DNA of 64,000 bases from Bacteroidales bacterium (GTDB lineage: Bacteria; Bacteroidota; Bacteroidia; Bacteroidales; UBA932): contig JAKSJM010000004.1 of the NCBI GenBank assembly GCA_024398075.1, positions 1 through 64,000 on the forward strand, in the 5' to 3' direction. The position numbers and the translations under genes are program-made. This document shows, piece by piece, positions 32,602 to 41,846 of this stretch. Numbering within the stretch: the first letter of the stretch is position 1; every line of letters begins with the position of its first letter. The notes beneath the pieces were generated by a model, which searched no databases, was not told the origin of the DNA, and was given only the letters and a program-made list of their open reading frames with translations.

Positions 32602-35271
32602 ATGCACTTCAGGCGCCTTTTATTCATATTCGCAGCTTGCATCCTACCTCTCGTGCTTCATGCAGAGACCTTGCCTTTCTCGCCATTGGTGAGAAACTGG
32701 TCCACAGCCGACCAGGATGCTGGTCGTCAGAACTGGGACATCACCCAGGACAATGATGGAGTCATCTACCTGGCGAACCAGTCATGCCTGCTGGAGTTTG
32801 ACGGCTTCACCTGGAAGCAAATCATGCTGCCTGGAAAGGCAAATGTCAGATCTGTGGCCATCTCCCCGTCCGGAGATATCTTTGTGGGTTCATACAAGGA
32901 ATTCGGCTACTTCTCCAGAGAGAAGTCCGGAGAGCTCTCCTACCACTCCATCTCAGCGCAATGCACGGAAGAGCAGCTCAGCACCAGCGACATCTGGAGC
33001 ATTATCTTCATGGATGGAAAGGTATATTTCCAGTCGTTCTCAAGGATCTACGTCTATGATGGCGAGAAAGTGAGCATCATAGAAGAGCAGGTAGTGAACC
33101 TCTTCCACGTCGGAGACTATCTCTATGCACAGTTCATGAATGGAGGCGTCGGGCAGTTCAGCGCAGATGGCACCTGCAAGATAGTCGGGTCATCAGAAGG
33201 CCTGAACATCTCCACCATGCTCCCATTCAGAGACGGCAAGGTGCTGATGGCATCCATCAGCAAAGGACTCTACATCTTCGACCCAAAGACAGGAGCTTTC
33301 GATGCCTTCCCCACAGACGCAGATTCATTCATCGTGAATGGAGACATAAACAGAAGCATACAGGACCAGTCGGGACACATCATCTTGGGTTCCAGTTCAA
33401 AGGGAGTCACAGCCTTGGATCAGGACGGCCGTTTCCTATGGCACATCGACAGAAAGTCAGACCTCCAGAACGAGACTGTCCTCGGCATGCTCTGCGACAG
33501 AGAAGGTAACATCTGGACCGCTCTGGACGACGGTGTGTCCATGATACTTAATAATGCTTCCTACAGTTGCTTCCAGGCCTCAACCGAGGAGATCGGCATG
33601 GTTTACGACGCTTGCCTTCATAACGACAAGCTCTATCTTGCCACAAACAAAGGTCTGTATGGACTGACAGAGAAGGGTATCTCCAAAGAAGCAGATATCA
33701 ATGGACAGACATGGTATGTCAAGTGCTTTGACGATGAGCTATTCATCGGAAACAACCTAGCCACATACAGAAAGACATCAAACAGCATACGCGTCGGTTC
33801 AGATGACAGTGGTTCCATCTGTATCAAGGAAATCTATTGGTCAAACAATGAAAGACATCTTCTCGAAGGCACCTACCTCGGTATCAGAAGATACGACATG
33901 GATCCATTCCTCCACAGGTGGAGGGCTGCTGAGTTCATCCCCGGCACGGCGCTGACAAAGAACATAGAGATAGACGCCACCTCACACATCTGGCACGAAA
34001 ACCTCCAGAGAGGCATCTCCAGACTCACCCTTTCTCCTGACATGAAGACGGTACTGGAAGTGAAGGAGTTTGACATGCTGTCTGGAAAGAATGGGAAATT
34101 CACCCTCTTCAAGATAAACGGAAGGATTGCCTTTACAGACGGAGATTCATTCTTCACCTACGATGACATCGCCGGCGAGATTATACCATACTCTACCCTC
34201 AACGAGGTGGCAGGTCACGTGAAAGGCGTGCACGACGCCACTAGAGGAGAAGGCACAAGTTTCTGGCTGGTAGGAAACAAGGAGGTCGTACAGCTTGACT
34301 GCTCTGACAGCCAGTACAGAATCATACGGGAAATCCCTCTCCAGATATTTGGCGTGGTGTCTGAGGACAGGTCACGAGTAGTGTATGACAAGGATTCTGG
34401 ACATACCTTCCTTTGCCTGAACAACAAAGTCATCCAGATTTCCGACGCACATGCTTCTACTCCGAACGCCGTACTAAGTCTTCTTGAGTGCGAGATTTCA
34501 AACAATGCTGGACAGAGATATACCATCTCTGGGCCAGGAAAGATAACGACCAAGAGAGGTTATAGCCACGTCTCATTTACGCTCAGATACCCAGAATACA
34601 GCGATTTCGGAGTGGCTATCCAGTATAGGCTAAAGGGAGTGAGCGACAGCTGGGAGACCCTGCTTCCTACGCAGATGACCCAGTCTTTCCAGCGACTCAA
34701 GTCGCGTCATTATCACTACCAGGCAAGGGTACTCTCATCTGACCACGAGGAACTATATTCGATAGACGTGCCTGTAAGGGTACTTAGCCGTTGGTACTTC
34801 AGCAAGCTGATGATACTGGTCTATCTACTGCTGTCCATCTCCATCGGAGTCTTCCTTGGGCAGTTGATGAGAAAGCACACCGATGAGCTCATACGCCTGA
34901 AGGACAAGGTAGATGAGGAGAAGAACGCCAAGGACGAGATAGAGAGCCGCCTTAAGAAAAAGGAGGAAGAGCTGGCCAGCATGGTCATGGGAGGCATGGG
35001 AAATGACTCGAAGAGATGGGAGATCTTCAAGCAGAACTTCGAGAGAGTGGAAGAGCACTTCTTCTCAAACCTCACCAGCAGATACCCTGACCTCACATCT
35101 TCGGACCTCAAGTTCTGTGCTCTCCTCAGGCTCAACATGTCCACCAAGGAGATCGCAGACGCATTGAACCTTACCACCAGAGGAGTGGAATCGGCCCGCT
35201 ACAGGCTTAGAAGGAAGTTCGGCCTGGAGCAGAGCGAGTCACTTACTGCCTTCATACATAGCATCAATTAA
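32602..35271 (+). CDS. Membrane-bound propeller sensor with LuxR-type HTH (one-component)
   Basis: 889 residues from ATG 32602. Signal/anchor at the N-terminus (LVLHAE), a periplasmic beta-propeller to about 640 (WDITQDNDGVIYLANQ, ISPSGDIFVGSYKEFGYF), then a Y_Y_Y-like domain (FTLRYPEYSDFGVAIQYRLKG core, to about 730). One membrane helix (LMILVYLLLSISIGVFLG, about 737-755) is followed by a coiled coil rich in Lys and Glu and a C-terminal LuxR-type HTH (STKEIADALNLTTRGVESARYRL core). There is no kinase or receiver domain, so sensing passes directly from periplasm to a DNA-binding domain. The GH31 gene starts 10 bp later and is a likely target along with locus 2 (inference). Confidence 0.88.
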   Translation: MHFRRLLFIFAACILPLVLHAETLPFSPLVRNWSTADQDAGRQNWDITQDNDGVIYLANQSCLLEFDGFTWKQIMLPGKANVRSVAISPSGDIFVGSYKEFGYFSREKSGELSYHSISAQCTEEQLSTSDIWSIIFMDGKVYFQSFSRIYVYDGEKVSIIEEQVVNLFHVGDYLYAQFMNGGVGQFSADGTCKIVGSSEGLNISTMLPFRDGKVLMASISKGLYIFDPKTGAFDAFPTDADSFIVNGDINRSIQDQSGHIILGSSSKGVTALDQDGRFLWHIDRKSDLQNETVLGMLCDREGNIWTALDDGVSMILNNASYSCFQASTEEIGMVYDACLHNDKLYLATNKGLYGLTEKGISKEADINGQTWYVKCFDDELFIGNNLATYRKTSNSIRVGSDDSGSICIKEIYWSNNERHLLEGTYLGIRRYDMDPFLHRWRAAEFIPGTALTKNIEIDATSHIWHENLQRGISRLTLSPDMKTVLEVKEFDMLSGKNGKFTLFKINGRIAFTDGDSFFTYDDIAGEIIPYSTLNEVAGHVKGVHDATRGEGTSFWLVGNKEVVQLDCSDSQYRIIREIPLQIFGVVSEDRSRVVYDKDSGHTFLCLNNKVIQISDAHASTPNAVLSLLECEISNNAGQRYTISGPGKITTKRGYSHVSFTLRYPEYSDFGVAIQYRLKGVSDSWETLLPTQMTQSFQRLKSRHYHYQARVLSSDHEELYSIDVPVRVLSRWYFSKLMILVYLLLSISIGVFLGQLMRKHTDELIRLKDKVDEEKNAKDEIESRLKKKEEELASMVMGGMGNDSKRWEIFKQNFERVEEHFFSNLTSRYPDLTSSDLKFCALLRLNMSTKEIADALNLTTRGVESARYRLRRKFGLEQSESLTAFIHSIN

Positions 35272-35280
35272 CAGCTGATC

Positions 35281-37770
35281 ATGAGAAAAAAACTATTTAT
35301 ATTGACCATTGCGCTAGCCATCTGCGCCATGGCCAAAGCACAGCCGTCCGATATCGGAGCAGTCAAGTCATATAAGATAGGCACACATGCCGTAGAAGGC
35401 AAGACAGAAAGTGCCCGCTTCGAGGTGAAAGCCTACGACGAAAACACCATACGCGTACGCGTGACCCAGAACCCGGCAGGCTTCAGGGACTTCTCGTACA
35501 TGCTGACAGCAGAAGTGGAGAAGATGACGGCGAAGAACGTGAGCATCAGTCAGAAAAATGGCGTCATTTACCTGAAAACTCCGAAAATCGAGGCTAGAAT
35601 CAGCTGTAAGCCATCTTTTCTTATAGCGTTCTACGATACGGAAGGAAGGTTGCTGAACGCAGACGAGCCAGGAAAAGGCTTCGGCACAAGCTTCTACGGA
35701 GGCAGGGTCACGAGCTATAAGTCCCTCCAGCCCGGAGAGCGCTTCGTCGGTCTAGGCGAAGCTTTGGGAAACCTTGACCGCAGGGGATCTGTGGTGAAGA
35801 TGCAGAATACCGACACATTCAACTACGGCGATCCACGCCTGCCGATGTACACAAATGTCCCATTCTACATGGGCATACTCGAAGACAGGTGCTACGGCAT
35901 ATTCTACCATAACTCCTACGAGGGCACGGTCAATTTCGGCGCCGGCAACATGCGTTGCATGACCATTTCTCACGAAGGAGGCGATGCCGACTACTTCTTC
36001 TTCCATGACGACAGTCCAGCGAAGATACTCGAGGCCTACACCGCAGTGACCGGTCGCAGCCCGCTGCCACCACTCTGGAGCCTTGGCTTCCACCAGTCGC
36101 GCTGCAGCTACTACACCGAAGCGCAGGTACGCGAGCTCGCGAGGGCCTTCAGAAGCAAGCAGATTCCACTCGACTGCATAGTGCTTGACGCCGACTATCT
36201 GGTGGACTACAAGCCCTTCGTGATCAACGAAGAGCGCTTCCCAGACATGGCGAAAATGGCGGCTGACCTGAAAGATGACGGCATACGCCTCACTGCATCT
36301 GTGAATCCAGGTATCTCGACGGACAATGATTACGCGCCCCTCCACTCAGCCATAGAGGAGGACGTGCTTCTAAAATACGCCGACGGCACACGCTACGTCG
36401 CGCCTATCGACCCAAACATAAACTGCTATGTGGACTATACCCTCCCTGAGGGAAGGCAGTGGTGGAAGAAGATGATGAAGGTGATGGCGGCCAATGGCAT
36501 CAGCGGCTACTGGAACGACATGAATGAGCCTGCGGTATCAGAGAGCGTGGTTCCTGACAATGTCTGCTTCGATTTCGACGGTCACCATTCATCAGCGATG
36601 GAGGCGAAGAACCTCTTCGGTATGCTCATGGCACGCTCTTCATACGAGGCTGGACTTCAGAATGTAGCCAATGAAAGGCCTTTCGTGCTCACGCGCTCAG
36701 GCTTCGCCGGCGTACAACGCTATTCAGGCGTCTGGACAGGAGACAACACAGCGAAATCTGACCACCTTCTTCTCGCAAATCTGCTGAACTCACAGATGGG
36801 ACTCAGCGGAATCCCTTTCACTGGAGCCGACATAGGAGGCTTCATCGGCGATGGAAACAAGGACCTGTACACAAGATGGATACAGTCCGGTGTATTCTCG
36901 GCTTTCGTGAGAGCTCATAGAATAGCCTTCGCTTCCGGAAATGAACCTTGGTCATACGGAGAAATCCCTGAAGGAATAGCCAAAACCTATATCGGGCTAC
37001 GCTACAAGCTCCTCCCTTATATCTACTCATCCTTCAAGGAGACCACCAGAAACGGCATGCCTCTTACCAGAAGCCTCTGTTTCACAGACCCTTACGATTC
37101 ACGTACCTACGATAGCAGATACCAGTATGAGTTCCTGTTCGGACCTTCAATGCTGGTCGTTCCGGTCATTCCTGAGGAGAACTCTACTCCTATGTTCCTT
37201 CCAGAAGGCGAATGGTATGACATCTATACCGATAAGGTCCTGAACGGCAGCATTGAAATGAGCCAGGCATACCCGGAGTATGAGTTGCCTCTCTTCATCA
37301 AGTCGTCGAGCATCATTCCGATGCAGAGCGTGGTGCAGTCTACAATGGAGACTCCCTCCGACACGCTTTACATCCATCTGTACAATGGTAAAGAGAGCAG
37401 CAGCTTCGATTACTATGAGGACGACGGCATCAGTTTCAACTACCGTAATGGAGAATTCCACTCCAGAAAGATGCTCTGGTCCGACGGCAAGTTGACTCTA
37501 GGCAAGGCACAGGGGAACATGGATTCGAGATTCACCAAGCTCTGTATCATCCTTCACGGCTTCTCTGACGATGTCAACGTAGTATCTGATGGAAAGAATC
37601 TGGCCCTGACAGAGCGTGACATCCGGCTGTTTGACCCTACCGGAGATATCCTCTGCTACTTCGAGAAGTCTCTTAGAATAAAGGCCGAAGCACAGTGTAA
37701 GCCATTGATTGGTAAGTGCTTCACGATGGATTACAAAAATTCCGAGATCAAAATATTGATCTCGGAATAA
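35281..37770 (+). CDS. GH31 glycoside hydrolase (alpha-glucosidase/alpha-xylosidase type)
   Basis: 829 residues, signal peptide ending AMAKAQ. The GH31 catalytic barrel has the nucleophile motif YWNDMNEP (Asp413) and the acid/base motif WTGDNTA (Asp488); FTGADIGGF and RAHRIAF follow as in the family. An N-terminal galactose-mutarotase-like domain (25-230) and two C-terminal beta domains complete the chain. It hydrolyses terminal alpha-linked glucose, xylose or related residues, in the periplasm. It is co-transcribed with the propeller regulator. The last 10 codons also form one arm set of a terminator hairpin. Exact substrate not predictable. Confidence 0.92.
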   Translation: MRKKLFILTIALAICAMAKAQPSDIGAVKSYKIGTHAVEGKTESARFEVKAYDENTIRVRVTQNPAGFRDFSYMLTAEVEKMTAKNVSISQKNGVIYLKTPKIEARISCKPSFLIAFYDTEGRLLNADEPGKGFGTSFYGGRVTSYKSLQPGERFVGLGEALGNLDRRGSVVKMQNTDTFNYGDPRLPMYTNVPFYMGILEDRCYGIFYHNSYEGTVNFGAGNMRCMTISHEGGDADYFFFHDDSPAKILEAYTAVTGRSPLPPLWSLGFHQSRCSYYTEAQVRELARAFRSKQIPLDCIVLDADYLVDYKPFVINEERFPDMAKMAADLKDDGIRLTASVNPGISTDNDYAPLHSAIEEDVLLKYADGTRYVAPIDPNINCYVDYTLPEGRQWWKKMMKVMAANGISGYWNDMNEPAVSESVVPDNVCFDFDGHHSSAMEAKNLFGMLMARSSYEAGLQNVANERPFVLTRSGFAGVQRYSGVWTGDNTAKSDHLLLANLLNSQMGLSGIPFTGADIGGFIGDGNKDLYTRWIQSGVFSAFVRAHRIAFASGNEPWSYGEIPEGIAKTYIGLRYKLLPYIYSSFKETTRNGMPLTRSLCFTDPYDSRTYDSRYQYEFLFGPSMLVVPVIPEENSTPMFLPEGEWYDIYTDKVLNGSIEMSQAYPEYELPLFIKSSSIIPMQSVVQSTMETPSDTLYIHLYNGKESSSFDYYEDDGISFNYRNGEFHSRKMLWSDGKLTLGKAQGNMDSRFTKLCIILHGFSDDVNVVSDGKNLALTERDIRLFDPTGDILCYFEKSLRIKAEAQCKPLIGKCFTMDYKNSEIKILISE
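37739..37768. terminator. Perfect 13-bp terminator hairpin inside the GH31 3' end
   Basis: Arms 37739-37751 and 37756-37768 are perfect complements around a 4-nt loop (AATA). On the minus strand the stem is followed by TTTTTG, so it is a convincing intrinsic terminator for the GH3/GH144/GH43 operon whose last stop is at 37803. It overlaps the final codons and stop of the convergent GH31 gene. Confidence 0.85.
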
Positions 37771-37802
37771 ATGCAATTGTCTGTAGAACCCTACACGCAG
37801 AA

Positions 37803-39590
37803 TTACTCTGCTACTGTAACAGGCGAGATACCGTTCTCGTTGAATGCCTCCACGCTGAAGAAGTATGGAGTATCTGCATTCAGGCAACGAAGGAGGAGCT
37901 CATTTTCTGAGTAAACCATCCAAGAGCTGTACATCTTGTCTGGAGCGATACCCCAGCGGACATTGTAGCCCTGAGCACCTGGTACCTCATCCCAGGTAAG
38001 CATGGCTTCCTTGCCATCTGCGCCCATCACGGCCTTGAAGCCAGTGACCGCAGATGGAGCCTCGCCACTACCCTTTCCGAACACACGGATCTCGGAGATG
38101 GCAAGGCTCTCAGAAGGGACCTTAATATTTGAGTATCTAACAAAACGGGCTTTGCAAGGCTCTGAAAGCTGCATATACGCATTCGGAGCATCCACCTCAA
38201 TCTTGCTTCTGTCCTCGAGGACCTTCCACTTCTCACCATCGAGTGATGCCTCGATCACGAACTTGTGGCAAAGACCTGGGACACGGCCATAAAGGCCTGC
38301 GTAGTGGTCATAATAGTTTATCTGGATGGCATTCACGGTAGCCTCGTCCTCGAGGTCGATCTTCACCCACTCTGCATCAGAGTTGGTCGCCGCGAGCCAA
38401 TAGGTCTTGCAGTTCTCATCTGTGAGGTTCGAAGCATTGAAATCAGGAGAGGTCTGAGGCCTGTTCCATTCGTCGAAACCCTGAGCAAGCGCCGCATGGC
38501 CCTCCTGCTGGGAAGATACGGTCACCGGCTTGTGGTATGACAGCAGCATCCAGCCTGTGAATGCGCCCTTCTTATCCACCTCCGATGGTGCATAATGAGG
38601 ATAATCGCCGTAAGCATTGTCACCATACATGATGCCGTCCTCGTCGAAAAAGGCCGGGAGCATGCCGATCCTGCGCTCCCAGTTTACTGTAGCAGAAAGC
38701 GACATGGTACCGAAGTGCCACCATGAGCCATTCTCCATCTGGACGGTGCTGCCGTGGCCAGCTCCATTTATGAAGCCGCCTGGCTTGTAGAATACAGGAT
38801 TATGCGCCTGATAGGTGTAAGGTCCAAGAGGAGAGTCAGCGACGTATACGCCATCACCATAGACATTGAACTCAGTGCCAGGAGCGCCATACTGCATGTA
38901 ATACTTGCCGTTGTGCTTGGTCATCCAAGCGCCTTCGATGTAGGCTCCGATGATGGTGTCGCTGTGGTTCTCGCCAAATCTCTCCCAGCCGTGCCTGGTA
39001 CTATCAGTATGGAAAAGAGGCACTGTAGGACCATCCACAAGGAACCTGTCGTTCATGTTCAGTTTCTTTCCTCTGATAGGAAGGTCATTTGAAGAGCCCC
39101 AGAACATGTATGCCTGATCATCATCATCAATGAACAGGTCTGGATCCTGAAGATCGGTAAGGATGGCAGGGATAGGGGTCCACTTGCCCTTGATAGGGTC
39201 GTCGGTGTACATCACGCTCATGTTTCCAGATGGGTCTCCGGTCACATATAGAAGCGAATCCTTGTAGTTATGGGCCGCAGGAGCATTGCATCCCTGAGGA
39301 TACCATGTGCTGTTTGACTCCAGGAACTCCCAGTTCAGCAGGTCCTTCGAGTGCCAATAACCCAGAGACCTGGTGACGAACATGTAGTACTCGCCCTTGA
39401 AGCAAACCACTGCTGGGTCGGCACCTGAACGATACGAGAGATTCTGTGCCGAATTGTAGACCATATACGTATAGTCTATGTCGATAGGGTTACAGTATGT
39501 GGCCGGACCCTTCTGCACCTTCTCCGCACATGAGGCGAGAAGGGCGAGGGAAAGGGCTGCAAGTGTAATTCTTCTTATTACCTGTTCCAT
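37803..39590 (-). CDS. GH43 glycosidase lipoprotein with F5/8 C and FnIII domains
   Basis: 595 residues, lipoprotein signal ending at Cys21 (LLASC). The five-bladed GH43 catalytic domain shows the base Asp58 (SGADPAVV), the pKa-modulating Asp149 or Asp151 (LQDPDLF) and the acid Glu219 (YIEGAWM). Residues about 375-515 are a discoidin/F5-8 type C carbohydrate-binding domain and 517-595 a fibronectin type III domain. GH43 enzymes cut alpha-L-arabinofuranosyl, beta-xylosyl or beta-galactosyl links. Last gene of the five-gene minus-strand arm; its start overlaps the GH3 stop by 13 bp. Its presence beside GH144/GH3 suggests a side-chain on the glucan (inference). Confidence 0.88.
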   Translation of the reverse strand: MEQVIRRITLAALSLALLASCAEKVQKGPATYCNPIDIDYTYMVYNSAQNLSYRSGADPAVVCFKGEYYMFVTRSLGYWHSKDLLNWEFLESNSTWYPQGCNAPAAHNYKDSLLYVTGDPSGNMSVMYTDDPIKGKWTPIPAILTDLQDPDLFIDDDDQAYMFWGSSNDLPIRGKKLNMNDRFLVDGPTVPLFHTDSTRHGWERFGENHSDTIIGAYIEGAWMTKHNGKYYMQYGAPGTEFNVYGDGVYVADSPLGPYTYQAHNPVFYKPGGFINGAGHGSTVQMENGSWWHFGTMSLSATVNWERRIGMLPAFFDEDGIMYGDNAYGDYPHYAPSEVDKKGAFTGWMLLSYHKPVTVSSQQEGHAALAQGFDEWNRPQTSPDFNASNLTDENCKTYWLAATNSDAEWVKIDLEDEATVNAIQINYYDHYAGLYGRVPGLCHKFVIEASLDGEKWKVLEDRSKIEVDAPNAYMQLSEPCKARFVRYSNIKVPSESLAISEIRVFGKGSGEAPSAVTGFKAVMGADGKEAMLTWDEVPGAQGYNVRWGIAPDKMYSSWMVYSENELLLRCLNADTPYFFSVEAFNENGISPVTVAE

Positions 39591-41842
39591 ACAAACGATG
39601 CTTTCTGGGTGTCTCTAGAGTTGGTTCCAATGAAGATGTTGAAATCTCCAGGCTCCCATACCTTCTGGAGCTGAGAGTTATAGAACTTGAGAGCCTCAGT
39701 GGTGACATCGAAGGTCACTGTGGCACTCTCGCCAGCGGCAAGGGTAAGCTTCTGGAAGCCCTTGAGCTCCTTCACTGGGCGTGAGATGGAAGCAGCAGGG
39801 TCACCGATGTACATCTGGACAGTCTCCTCACCAGCGCATGAACCAATGTTCTTGATGACTACAGAAGCCTTGATGACATCCTTGTCGCCAGAAGCGGAAG
39901 ACTTGTCAAGAGCGATCTCCGAGTACTCGAAGGTAGTGTATGAGAGACCATATCCGAATGGATAGAGTGGCTCATTAGGACAGTCAAGATACTTGGATGT
40001 ATAGTGGTCCTCTGGGTTCTGAGGACGACCAGTGTTCAGGTAATTGTAGTAGATAGGAATCTGCCCCATTCTGAGAGGGAACGTGGTGGTGAGCTTTCCG
40101 CTAGGGTTCACATCGCCGAAGATCACGTCTGCAAGTCCACGGGCAGCCTCACTTCCACCATGCCATGCCTCCACGAGTGTAGGACAGTTCTGATCCTCCC
40201 ACTCAAGAACGAGAGGGCGGCCTGAGCAGATCACGAATACCACTGGCTTGCCGGTAGCGAGGAGAGCCGAGATAAGCTCCTTCTGAGCGGCAGGGAGGGT
40301 GATGTCAGCCTTGCTGCAAGCCTCACCCGACCAACTACGAGGCTCGCCGAGCACAGCGATTACCTTGTCTGCCTGGCGTGCAGCAGCCACAGCCTCGCGA
40401 ACGAGGCGGGTATTCTGTGCAGGGTCGCAGACGACGCCGCTCTCCTGAGCGAGCTTCTCCTCGTTTGTGAAGTTGCATCCCTGTGCGTAGATAACCTTTC
40501 CAGAAGCACCAAGAGCCTCCTTTACGGCATCCACCACTGTAGCAGACTTCTGGTCGCAGGAACCACTCCACATACCGAGAAGATTCTGTGTATCCTGAGC
40601 CAATGGGCCGATGACAGCCACGGTTCCGCTCTTCTGGAGAGGGAGTACGTTCTTGTCGTTCTTGAGAAGGACAATGGCTTTGGCAGCAGCCTCACGTGCG
40701 AGCGCAAGGCCCTCCTCTGTGAGAGTATTCGCCTCCGCACGCTCCTTGTTCACATATTTATATGGGTCATCGAAGAGACCAAGCTTGTACTTTGCCTCAA
40801 GGATACGGCGACACGCTGTATCAATGTCCTTCTGCGACACCTTGCCCTCTGCAAGAGACTCCTTGAGGGTCTTCAGGAAGCCGAGAGTCATCATGTCCAT
40901 GTCAAGGCCAGCCTTGAGCGCCTGCGCAGACACTTCCTTGGTGTCACCGAGGCCGTGGTTTGTCATCTCTCCGATGGCGTCGTAGTCAGAAACCACGAAA
41001 CCATTGAAACCCCACTCGTCCCTGAGGAGTTCTGTCATGAGCCAATGATTTCCCGATGCAGGGATGCCCTCGACAAGGTTGAATGAAGACATTCCCGAGC
41101 CGGCACCTGCCTGGAAAGCGGACTTGTAAGGCTCGAGGTAGCTGTTGTACATCTGAAGCTTGCTCATGTCGACGGTGTTATAGTCGCGACCCGCCTCTGC
41201 AGCGCCGTAGAGCGCGAAATGCTTCACGCAAGCCATGATGGTGCTTTCGTCAGAGAGGTCATCGCCCTGATAGCCGCGCACCATGGCGGCAGCCATGAGC
41301 GAACCGAGGTATGGGTCCTCACCGCTTCCCTCAGCGATACGGCCCCAGCGCGCGTCACGGGCGATATCGACCATTGGGCTGTAAGTCCAGCTGATACCAT
41401 TGGACGAAGCCTCTACCGCAGCCACCCTGGCGGTCTTCTCCACAAGGGCAGGATCCCAGGTGCAGGAGAGGCCGAGAGGAATAGGGAATACAGTATAGAA
41501 ACCGTGGATGACATCCACGCCGCAAAGCATAGGGATGCCCATCCTGGACTCCTCCACCGCGAGAGCCTGGAGTCGCCTGAGCTCATCGAGGTCAGTCCAG
41601 CCTGTGGCTGTGAGGTAACCCATCTTGATGAGATCGTCGATGCCCTGCGCTCCACTGAGCACTCCAGGGACATCTCCACCAGAAAGGTTAAGCTGTCCGA
41701 TTTTCTCCTCAACAGTCATCTTCGACATGAGGTCGTCGATGAACTTGTCCATTTTCTTGTCCCCTGAGGACTTGTCTGAGCCACACGACATCATAGTGAA
41801 TGCTGCGGCACACAATGCAAGAGTAGTTATTATCTTCTTCAT
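39578..41842 (-). CDS. GH3 beta-glucosidase lipoprotein (A)
   Basis: 754 residues from ATG 41842 (the longer frame lacks a signal before it); lipoprotein signal ending at Cys20 (MMSC). GH3 domain order: (beta/alpha)8 barrel with DVIHGFYTVFPIPLG, KHFALYGAAEAGRDYNT and nucleophile Asp286 in VVSDYDA, then the alpha/beta sandwich (VAVIGPLA to WHGGSEAA), then the C-terminal fibronectin-like domain. It removes terminal beta-glucose; a Bacteroides thetaiotaomicron GH3 of this type is known to act on beta-1,2-gluco-oligosaccharides. It lies 4 bp after the GH144 stop. Predicted periplasmic. Confidence 0.92.
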   Translation of the reverse strand: MKKIITTLALCAAAFTMMSCGSDKSSGDKKMDKFIDDLMSKMTVEEKIGQLNLSGGDVPGVLSGAQGIDDLIKMGYLTATGWTDLDELRRLQALAVEESRMGIPMLCGVDVIHGFYTVFPIPLGLSCTWDPALVEKTARVAAVEASSNGISWTYSPMVDIARDARWGRIAEGSGEDPYLGSLMAAAMVRGYQGDDLSDESTIMACVKHFALYGAAEAGRDYNTVDMSKLQMYNSYLEPYKSAFQAGAGSGMSSFNLVEGIPASGNHWLMTELLRDEWGFNGFVVSDYDAIGEMTNHGLGDTKEVSAQALKAGLDMDMMTLGFLKTLKESLAEGKVSQKDIDTACRRILEAKYKLGLFDDPYKYVNKERAEANTLTEEGLALAREAAAKAIVLLKNDKNVLPLQKSGTVAVIGPLAQDTQNLLGMWSGSCDQKSATVVDAVKEALGASGKVIYAQGCNFTNEEKLAQESGVVCDPAQNTRLVREAVAAARQADKVIAVLGEPRSWSGEACSKADITLPAAQKELISALLATGKPVVFVICSGRPLVLEWEDQNCPTLVEAWHGGSEAARGLADVIFGDVNPSGKLTTTFPLRMGQIPIYYNYLNTGRPQNPEDHYTSKYLDCPNEPLYPFGYGLSYTTFEYSEIALDKSSASGDKDVIKASVVIKNIGSCAGEETVQMYIGDPAASISRPVKELKGFQKLTLAAGESATVTFDVTTEALKFYNSQLQKVWEPGDFNIFIGTNSRDTQKASFVWNR

Positions 41843-41846
41843 GATA

